From positions 1 to 6,450 of the forward strand of contig JALZUY010000021.1 in the NCBI GenBank assembly GCA_023301395.1: a stretch of 6,450 nt of DNA. Direction: 5' to 3'. Numbering within the stretch: position 1 is the stretch's first letter; each line of letters starts with the position of its first letter. A program made the translations under genes and the position numbers. The notes under the pieces are model-generated. The model was not told where the DNA came from, did not search any database, and worked only from the letters and a program-made list of their open reading frames with translations. This DNA comes from Nonlabens sp. (GTDB lineage: Bacteria; Bacteroidota; Bacteroidia; Flavobacteriales; Flavobacteriaceae). Positions 1 through 5,415 of this stretch are shown one piece after another.

Positions 1-910
1 AAATAATATTATTCTCATCTAAATGGTTTTTGAAGGTAGTTTCATTCAATACTTTAAAAATTATAATATTAGTCTCAACAGGTTCAACATTAATTACATA
101 GGATAATTCCTCAAGTTGAGAAGTTAACTCCTTAGCTTTTCTATGATCTTCTTTAAGTAGTGGTAAATGATGATCCATAGCATGTAATGCAGCAGCTGCC
201 ATGAAACCTACTTGGCGCATTCCGCCACCTAGAACTTTACGTATTCTTATCGCATTATTCATTATTTTTTTGCTACCGGCAAGTACCGTTCCCATTGGCG
301 CGCCCATACCTTTAGACATACATATAGAAACAGTATCAAATATCTCCCCATATTCCTTTGCATTTTGCCCAGTAGCAACAAGTGCATTCCATAAACGGGC
401 GCCGTCAAGATGTAATCCCAACCCATGTTGATCTGTAACTTTTTTAATCTCCTTAAAATCACTCATGGAATAACAAGCTCCACCACCTTTGTTAGTCGTG
501 TTTTCAAGACATACTAGAGTTGTTAGTGGACTGTGATAAAAATCTGGCGGATTAATGTTCTCCTCTACTTGCTGTGCCGTAATCATACCTCTATGACCAT
601 CTATTAATTTACAAGAAACACCACTATTGAATGAAACGCCGCCACCTTCATAATTATAAACATGAGCATATTTATCACATATCAATTGTTCTCCAGGCTG
701 AGTATGTAATTTAATAGCAGCTTGATTTGCCATACTACCCGTTGGGAAATAAAGCGCCTGCTCCATTCCTAACATTTCAGCAATACGTCGTTCGAGCTCA
801 TTAACCGTTGGATCTTCCTTATATACATCATCTCCTACTTGAGCGTTAATGATTGCTTGCATCATTGCTGTAGTAGGCTTTGTAACTGTATCACTTCTTA
901 AATCAATCAT
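1..910 (-). CDS. ltaE: Low-specificity L-threonine aldolase, C-terminus cut off by window edge
   Basis: PLP-dependent fold-type I enzyme that cleaves L-threonine and L-allo-threonine to glycine and acetaldehyde in the cytoplasm. I translated the minus strand from the ATG at 910-908; the frame stays open to base 1 (303 codons). The family is usually about 340 residues, so roughly 35-40 C-terminal residues should lie outside. The N-terminus MIDLRSDTVTKPT is the family signature. Other visible landmarks are VGDDVYKEDPTV (25-36), FPTGSMANQ (55-63), the PLP-stacking histidine in KYAHVYNYE (about H83), LHLDGARLWNA with D169 for the PLP pyridine nitrogen, and SKGMGAPMG with the Schiff-base lysine about K200. 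No Shine-Dalgarno is visible, which is normal for Bacteroidota. It is divergent from prfB and has no obvious functional link to it. Identification is firm; substrate preference within the aldolase family is inferred. Confidence 0.95.
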   Translation of the reverse strand, partial: MIDLRSDTVTKPTTAMMQAIINAQVGDDVYKEDPTVNELERRIAEMLGMEQALYFPTGSMANQAAIKLHTQPGEQLICDKYAHVYNYEGGGVSFNSGVSCKLIDGHRGMITAQQVEENINPPDFYHSPLTTLVCLENTTNKGGGACYSMSDFKEIKKVTDQHGLGLHLDGARLWNALVATGQNAKEYGEIFDTVSICMSKGMGAPMGTVLAGSKKIMNNAIRIRKVLGGGMRQVGFMAAAALHAMDHHLPLLKEDHRKAKELTSQLEELSYVINVEPVETNIIIFKVLNETTFKNHLDENNII

Positions 911-923
911 TCTTTTGTTTTAA

Positions 924-942
924 TTACGCTTTTGCGTAAGCG
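924..942. repeat. Palindromic repeat upstream of ltaE (TACGCTTTTGCGTAAGCG variant)
   Basis: TTACGC (924-929), TTTT (930-933) and GCGTAA (934-939) form a perfect 6-bp inverted repeat, followed by GCG. Over 18 bases (925-942) it differs at two positions from TACGCTTTCGCGAAAGCG, the motif type whose core is repeated inside bshA at 4331-4344. It lies 14-32 bases upstream of the ltaE start codon, probably in its leader. It may be one of the short dispersed palindromes of flavobacterial genomes or a hairpin in the ltaE leader; the sequence alone does not decide. Confidence 0.6.
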
Positions 943-1011
943 AGATAAAAATAACCACTCATCTACATACTATCCTAGCAAGTTATCATATTTATACAAC
1001 TATAGTTATGG

Positions 1012-1041
1012 TTGAGAAAACATATATTAATCCTATTTTTG
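1012..1041 (+). promoter_or_regulatory. Bacteroidota-type sigma-A promoter for prfB
   Basis: TTG at 1012-1014 (the -33 element), a 19-bp spacer, then TATTTTTG at 1034-1041, a full match to the Bacteroidota -7 consensus TAnnTTTG. Transcription would begin near 1045-1048, leaving a leader of only about 13-16 bases before the ATG at 1061. A 10-bp perfect palindrome AACTATAGTT lies just upstream (998-1007) and could be an operator, but nothing else supports that. Confidence 0.55.
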
Positions 1042-1060
1042 TTTTAAATTGTTTCTATTT

Positions 1061-2167
1061 ATGATCACAACAGATCAGATCAGAGCACTGCAAGAGCGTG
1101 TGGTTGCTTTAAAAGATTACCTTCAAATTGACGCCAAAGAAATCGAGATTACTAATCTTGAGGAGAAAACTTTTTCTCCTGATTTTTGGAACGACCCAAA
1201 AGCTGCAGAGCTTATTATGAAGGAATTGCGTAATAAAAAACAATGGACTACAGATTTTGCTACCGCAACTACACTAGCCGAAGATATTGAAGTGCTCTAT
1301 GAATTTTTCAAAGAAGGCGATGCTACTGAAGTAGATGTAACCTCTAAATACAATGCTGCGCTAGATATCACCGAGAAACTCGAATTCAAAAATATGCTTT
1401 CTAATGAAGGTGATGATATGAGTGCAGTTCTTCAAATAACAGCTGGCGCTGGTGGAACAGAGTCTTGTGACTGGGCTGAGATGTTGATGAGAATGTATAT
1501 GATGTGGGCGCAGAAGAATAATTATAAAGTAAAAGAACTCAACTTTCAAGCTGGAGATGTTGCAGGAATTAAAACAGTAACTCTTGAGATTGAAGGAGAT
1601 TATAGTTTTGGATGGCTCAAAGGTGAAAATGGAGTGCATAGATTAGTCCGTATCTCACCATTTGACTCAAATGCAAAACGTCATACCTCATTTGCTTCAG
1701 TATATGTATATCCTCTAGCAGATGATACCATTCAAATAGAAATCAATCCAGCAGATATTAAATGGGATTTTGCACGTTCAAGTGGTGCTGGTGGACAGAA
1801 TGTAAATAAGGTAGAAACTAAAGCTATTTTAACTCACCATCCATCTGGTATTATCATTCATAATTCTGAAACAAGATCCCAATTAGAAAATCGGGAGAAG
1901 GCAATGCAGATGTTGAAATCTCAACTTTTTGAAATTGAACTACAAAAAAGAAATGCAGCTCGAGATGAGATCGAATCTGGAAAGATGAAAATAGAATGGG
2001 GCTCACAAATACGTAATTATGTATTGCATCCTTATAAATTAATTAAAGATGTAAGAACTGGTCATGAAACTGGTAACACAGACGCTGTTTTGAATGGAGA
2101 TCTCGATGCTTTTCTTAAAGCGTTCTTAATGGAAGATGGAAAGGAAATAACTTCAGACCAACTCTAG
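1061..2167 (+). CDS. prfB: Peptide chain release factor 2 (RF2), no programmed frameshift
   Basis: Class I release factor that recognises UAA and UGA in the ribosomal A site and triggers peptidyl-tRNA hydrolysis. The product is 368 residues, normal for RF2. Visible landmarks are an N-terminal helical region with the RF2 pattern FSPDFWNDP (38-46), ITAGAGGTESCDWAEML (126-142), the stop-codon recognition tripeptide SPF (199-201) in RLVRISPFDSNAKRHTS, which separates RF2 from RF1 (PxT), and the catalytic GGQ (244-246) in SSGAGGQNVNKVETK. I chose the ATG at 1061 rather than the in-frame TTG at 1049 because the MITTDQI start fits relatives and the likely transcription start falls close to 1049. The usual +1 frameshift site would lie at codon 21-22 (1121-1126). 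Here that site reads CTT CAA ATT, so the gene is one continuous frame. It ends in TAG, a codon RF2 cannot read. No convincing terminator follows. Confidence 0.97.
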   Translation: MITTDQIRALQERVVALKDYLQIDAKEIEITNLEEKTFSPDFWNDPKAAELIMKELRNKKQWTTDFATATTLAEDIEVLYEFFKEGDATEVDVTSKYNAALDITEKLEFKNMLSNEGDDMSAVLQITAGAGGTESCDWAEMLMRMYMMWAQKNNYKVKELNFQAGDVAGIKTVTLEIEGDYSFGWLKGENGVHRLVRISPFDSNAKRHTSFASVYVYPLADDTIQIEINPADIKWDFARSSGAGGQNVNKVETKAILTHHPSGIIIHNSETRSQLENREKAMQMLKSQLFEIELQKRNAARDEIESGKMKIEWGSQIRNYVLHPYKLIKDVRTGHETGNTDAVLNGDLDAFLKAFLMEDGKEITSDQL

Positions 2168-2217
2168 ACAACTTAATAACATAGTATTGATCGACTCAGT
2201 GTTACTTAATTAATCGA

Positions 2218-3237
2218 TTTAATATCAATAGAAATCTTAATAAGGTAACCTTAAGAAGAGAGGCAAGATCTAAAGATGAAGATCGTATTCAATTCACCGC
2301 AAGTTATAAGAATGATCTCAATAAAAATGGTTGAAAATTAACAACGAGTATTTAATATTCTATTTCTTTAGAAGATTAACTTGTAAATATTTATGAAACA
2401 GAAACTGTCCAAAATGTGGTCAATGATAATAGAGCGTACAGATAGAAATTAAAGATGAACGCAATGGTCTAGTACAATATAGATTATGGATTACAGGTCC
2501 GTGAAGATATTCAACATGAAGCTTATTACCGTGATAATTATCACGATATTTCAAATAGATTCTTTCTTACTTAAGCTCCAGTCTTAAATTACCTCTAGTT
2601 CCATGTTTAGGATTGAATAACACTTTTATTTATCAAGAATTAGTAAACGCAGCCTAGTACGGAGAATATGGTAGAGAATTTAACAAGTTTTACCTTTCTG
2701 CAGGATTAAGATTTGAGCAAACTGATGTAAAGATTTCTCAAGAAACCACAAGCTCTACCATTAATAAAAATTATAATAGCCTCTTCCTTACTATCTATTT
2801 AGGATATGAATAACTCTTACATACAAACCGTACTAATGATGGACCGCTAATTCTGATGTAAATGTCTTTAGAGTAAAAACGGATGGAGACTTTGATGGAT
2901 AGAGTTTTAATTTTGTAAATACAACTTCCTCTGCTCGATTAAATCAAAAATTCTCACTGCAGACTGACATCGATTTTCAAGCTAACTTCAATTATCGTGG
3001 AGTATCAGAAATTGCTCAAAGATCACTAGATAATATAGGAATTCTAAATCTAGTAATGTGTAAAGTTTTATTTAATGATATACTCTACAAGAAGATATCA
3101 CATTTATCTCAGACAATGAATTTCAATGGAGCGAGCAAAAGTTTACAATAGCATTCATATACCGATTCAAGCAAAATAAACTTAATGAACGTGGATCAAG
3201 AGGTAACGGTAGTAGTTATATAGATTCTGAAGGTTAA
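2218..3237 (+). pseudogene. Decayed outer-membrane beta-barrel / TonB-receptor-like protein (OMP_b-brl_3 type)
   Basis: No intact frame exists here, but stitched translations give a recognisable receptor barrel. Segment 1 (from 2218, stops at 2332, 2353, 2377, 2443, 2470, 2572) reads SKDEDRIQFTASYKND and IDYGLQVREDIQHEAYYRDN. Segment 2 (about 2571-2817, stops at 2655 and 2811) reads LNNTFIYQELVNAA, stop, YGEYGREFNKFYLSAGLRF. Segment 3 (2819-3079, stops at 2834, 2837, 2900) reads NSDVNVFRVKTDGDFDG, stop, SFNF, and later DIDFQANFNYRG. Segment 4 (3082-3237) reads NEFQWSEQKFTIAFIYRFKQ and ends at TAA 3235-3237. These match, in order, the C-terminal half of flavobacterial proteins of about 800 residues with a carboxypeptidase-like N-terminal domain and OMP_b-brl_3 barrel. 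Compared with my memory of that family, the N-terminal half is missing, about 95-100 residues are missing near 2811-2820, and roughly 18 near 3080. It is not expressible as a full barrel. Exact boundaries are approximate. Confidence 0.87.
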
Positions 3238-3301
3238 AAGTTTAGCAATTAAAACTTGATTAGAACGTTATAGATTATAACTGATTTCAAAATTTAGAGC
3301 T

Positions 3302-3790
3302 ATGAAAAATATGTCATTATTATTTCTCTTGATTTCAAGTTCTATCTCAACAGCCCAATCTTTTTCTAAAAGTGCGATTGGCTTAAGAGTCGGTGGTGGA
3401 AATGGATTTGGATCTGAGGTTTCTTATCAACGAACTCTGGGAGATACAAATAGATTAGAAATAGATTTAGGAGCAGAATCTGGTGACAACTTCTCTGCTT
3501 TTAAATTAACTGGTATATATCAATGGATATGGGAACTAGAAGGAGATTTTAATTGGTATGCAGGAGCAGGCGCTGGATTAGGTAATGTTAACTATGACAA
3601 CGGTTTCCCAGGATTGAGAGATAGAGATCGTAGTGAAACTTTCTTATATACTGCTGGACAAATAGGAATCGAATATAATTTTGACATTCCTCTACAACTT
3701 TCACTCGATACTAGACCAGAATTAACTTTTGCTAAATATGGCGATAATTTACGTCTAGCTGTAGCTTTAGGAATAAGGTATCAATTTTAA
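3302..3790 (+). CDS. Small outer-membrane beta-barrel protein with signal peptide
   Basis: The product has 162 residues. Residues 1-18 form a Sec signal peptide (MKNMSLLFLL, then a short Ser/Thr/Ala-rich stretch), with probable cleavage after A18 before QSFSKS. The mature part alternates glycine-rich, amphipathic strands such as IGLRVGGGNGFGSEVSYQR, FKLTGIYQWIWEL, FNWYAGAGAGLGNV, TAGQIGIEYNF, LQLSLDTRPELTF and LRLAVALGIRYQF, with charged turns between them. It ends in phenylalanine, as outer-membrane barrels inserted by BamA usually do. This fits a roughly eight-stranded barrel of the outer-membrane beta-barrel family common in Flavobacteriia, with DxRPE before the penultimate strand. Start is ATG 3302; ATG 3311 is a weaker alternative because it shortens the charged n-region. 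It follows the decayed receptor and converges with the lipoprotein gene at 4295. Function beyond outer-membrane location is unknown, and I see no clear promoter. Confidence 0.85.
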   Translation: MKNMSLLFLLISSSISTAQSFSKSAIGLRVGGGNGFGSEVSYQRTLGDTNRLEIDLGAESGDNFSAFKLTGIYQWIWELEGDFNWYAGAGAGLGNVNYDNGFPGLRDRDRSETFLYTAGQIGIEYNFDIPLQLSLDTRPELTFAKYGDNLRLAVALGIRYQF

Positions 3791-3812
3791 TATTTTAAAA
3801 AAAACTATTACA

Positions 3813-3846
3813 AACGGTTTCTTAAATAGAAGCCGTTATTTTTCTA
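3813..3846. terminator. Hairpin between convergent genes, likely bidirectional terminator
   Basis: Left arm AACGGTTTC (3813-3821), 7-base loop (3822-3828), right arm GAAGCCGTT (3829-3837): nine base pairs with one G-T wobble. On the plus strand it is followed by a T-rich tail (3839-3845). On the minus strand the A-run at 3797-3804 gives a run of eight Ts about eight bases past the stem. It would therefore serve the plus-strand barrel gene and the minus-strand bshA cluster. The stop codon of the minus-strand lipoprotein gene (3824-3822) lies in the loop, so one arm is coding sequence. Confidence 0.7.
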
Positions 3847-4295
3847 TCATCATTTTTAATCCTGACAATCATTACTGGTGTGGTAATACTCATTGTAGCC
3901 GTACCTTGAGGTTTAATTATTTGAAACTCAAAATGAAGTTGATCGTCTTCATTTTTCACCTGCGTAATATTCATTTTATTTCCTCCAGTAGATAAGCGAC
4001 CACCATAGGCAAAGATCAACGATTCTTTATTAAAATCAACATTAGGAAGTGGAATCCCAGGTCTACGAGTCATATTAATTTCAGAAAAAAGATTTTGCAT
4101 TTTTTCTTGAGATTGAATCACTACAGCTTCTTTAATCTCGTGATTACTATTATTGTTTTCAAGCACTATCTCATAATAAGACTCAATCCCCAAAATCTTC
4201 TCTGTTGTATCTACTTTCTTTCCTTTACAATTTGTGACTGTTATAGAACTAGCTGCGAGAAGCAGCAATGAGAGCACTTTGATATAATTTTTCAT
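3822..4295 (-). CDS. PrcB-like lipoprotein (protease complex subunit PrcB C-terminal domain family)
   Basis: The product has 157 residues. The N-terminus MKNYIKVLSLLLLAASSITVTNC is a lipoprotein-type signal peptide with a probable lipidated Cys23 followed by KGKK. The lipobox is loose (VTNC rather than LxGC), as is often seen in Bacteroidota. The mature domain from about residue 85 carries the pattern NVDFNKESLIFAYGGRLSTGGNKMNITQV, then a strand pair, then TTPVMIVRI. This matches the PrcB C-terminal domain, named after a component of the Treponema dentilipin protease complex; in most genomes its role is unknown. The protein probably sits in the periplasm or outer membrane. Its start codon lies inside the end of bshA (47-bp overlap, different frame), so it is probably translated from the bshA transcript. 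Its last codons form one arm of the terminator hairpin. Family assignment is from pattern memory; function is not established. Confidence 0.8.
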   Translation of the reverse strand: MKNYIKVLSLLLLAASSITVTNCKGKKVDTTEKILGIESYYEIVLENNNSNHEIKEAVVIQSQEKMQNLFSEINMTRRPGIPLPNVDFNKESLIFAYGGRLSTGGNKMNITQVKNEDDQLHFEFQIIKPQGTATMSITTPVMIVRIKNDDRKITASI

Positions 4296-5385
4296 ATTGT
4301 GGTATTATTAATTGAATGTCAAATTCCTTTGCTTTCGCGAAAGCGTTATTCTTAAAATCTAATAAGCGATCATCATCTTCTAGAATGTGAATAGCATTTG
4401 TGGCCATTTCATCAATATTACCTACGTTACTGGTATAACCAGTAATACCATCCTCATTCACCTCTGGTAATCCACCCGTATTTGATGAAATAACAGGAGT
4501 TTTATTTGCCATAGCCTCAAGTGCTGCAAGTCCAAAACTTTCTTTTTCAGACGGTAATAAAAACAAATCAGTAAAACAAAGTATGCGGTCAATCTCAGTA
4601 CTATTTCCTACCCATTTAATTTGATGTTGTAAATTTTTAGATTTTGCATATTCCTCAGCCTCAAAACGCTCAGGTCCATCACCTACCATGATTAAAATTG
4701 CTTCAATCTTTTCTTGTACTTTTTCAAATATTTTCACCACATCCATAATGCGTTTAACAGGTCTCATGTTACTCACGTGAGTTAAAATACGTTCTTGAGG
4801 AAATGCCATTACCGATCGATCACAGTCTGTAAATTCGGTTTTATAATTAGACATATCTATAAAATTAGATACGACATCTATTTCTTTAGATATCTCAAAC
4901 AGGTCTAATGTATCTCTCTTTAAACTAGCCGATACTGAAGTAACAACATCACTGTTATTGATACTAAATGTCACACTAGGTTTATAAACTGGGTGGTTTC
5001 CTACCAAGGTTATATCTGTTCCATGCAGTGTTGTTACCATAGGCAGTGAAATGCCCAAATCTTTCAACATTTGTTGTGCCATATAACCAGCATAAGCATG
5101 TGGAATGGCATAATGTACATGTAGCAGCTCTATTCCATACTCCTGAACCACGTTCACCAGCTTACTGGATAGTGCAAGATCATAAGGTTGATAATGAAAT
5201 AATGGATATTCTTCTACATTAACTTCATGGAAGAAGATATTTTTTGCAAGTAATTCTAGTCGAACTGGTTGTTTATAGGTAACAAAATGAACCTCATGTC
5301 CTCGCAATGCAAGTGCCGTTCCTAACATGGTTGCTACTACTCCACTACCACCAAAGGTGGGATAACATACTATCGCAATTTTCAT
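4249..5385 (-). CDS. bshA: N-acetyl-alpha-D-glucosaminyl L-malate synthase BshA
   Basis: First step of bacillithiol synthesis: a cytoplasmic GT4 retaining glycosyltransferase that joins GlcNAc from UDP-GlcNAc to L-malate. It has 378 residues, normal for BshA. The N-terminal Rossmann domain opens with MKIAIVCYPTFGGSGVVATMLG, the BshA hallmark. HVHYAIPHAYAGYMA (89-103) and TTLHGTDITLVGNHP (118-132) are also characteristic. The C-terminal domain has SNMRPVKR (205-212), MVGDGPER (233-240) and the GT4 EX7E motif ESFGLAALE (E282 and E290), followed by TPVISSNTGGLPEV for nucleotide-sugar binding. The start ATG at 5385 gives the expected N-terminus. It begins 30 bp after the upstream hydrolase gene and overlaps the downstream lipoprotein by 47 bp, suggesting one transcript. 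A 14-bp perfect palindrome lies inside the gene at codons 347-352. The other bacillithiol genes (bshB, bshC) are not in the window. Confidence 0.95.
   Translation of the reverse strand: MKIAIVCYPTFGGSGVVATMLGTALALRGHEVHFVTYKQPVRLELLAKNIFFHEVNVEEYPLFHYQPYDLALSSKLVNVVQEYGIELLHVHYAIPHAYAGYMAQQMLKDLGISLPMVTTLHGTDITLVGNHPVYKPSVTFSINNSDVVTSVSASLKRDTLDLFEISKEIDVVSNFIDMSNYKTEFTDCDRSVMAFPQERILTHVSNMRPVKRIMDVVKIFEKVQEKIEAILIMVGDGPERFEAEEYAKSKNLQHQIKWVGNSTEIDRILCFTDLFLLPSEKESFGLAALEAMANKTPVISSNTGGLPEVNEDGITGYTSNVGNIDEMATNAIHILEDDDRLLDFKNNAFAKAKEFDIQLIIPQYEKLYQSALIAASRS
4331..4344. repeat. 14-bp perfect palindrome inside bshA (GCTTTCGCGAAAGC)
   Basis: GCTTTCGCGAAAGC is identical on both strands and, with the adjoining G at 4345, is the core of a motif I recall as highly repeated in Dokdonia/Nonlabens-like flavobacterial genomes. 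It sits in the bshA frame and encodes AFAKA near residues 348-352, so here it must be compatible with coding. A diverged relative is at 924-942. Confidence 0.6.
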
Positions 5386-5415
5386 TCAAGGTTTTTTATT
5401 GTGAACTTTATAAAA

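Noticed and set aside
201..431. 76-codon plus-strand reading frame inside the threonine aldolase gene
   Set aside because: It lies antisense to a well-supported coding sequence, resembles no known family and has no start context.
262..462. 66-codon minus-strand reading frame within the aldolase region
   Set aside because: It is out of frame with the aldolase frame, which carries the catalytic motifs (for example SKGMGAP).
946..953. TATTTTTA on the minus strand as the -7 box of an ltaE promoter
   Set aside because: It matches 7 of 8 consensus bases, but the nearest upstream TTG is 25 bp away, too far for a confident -33 element.
1361..1639. 92-codon minus-strand reading frame inside prfB
   Set aside because: It is antisense to conserved RF2 sequence, with Cys/His/Ser/Ile-rich shadow composition.
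2168..2230. Terminator for prfB (TATTGAT ... ATCAATA pairing)
   Set aside because: The arms are AT-rich, only 7 bp, separated by about 30 bases, and have no T-tract after them.
2218..3237. Reassigned UAA/UAG codons (as glutamine) as an explanation for the in-frame stops
   Set aside because: Flanking genes use CAA/CAG for Gln and end in TAG or TAA, RF2 is present, and the region also has frame breaks, TGA stops and deletions. Ordinary gene decay explains all of it.
3256..3285. TTG plus TAACTGAT as a promoter for the small barrel gene
   Set aside because: Spacing is acceptable (19 bp), but the -7 box lacks the TTTG part, so the match is weak.
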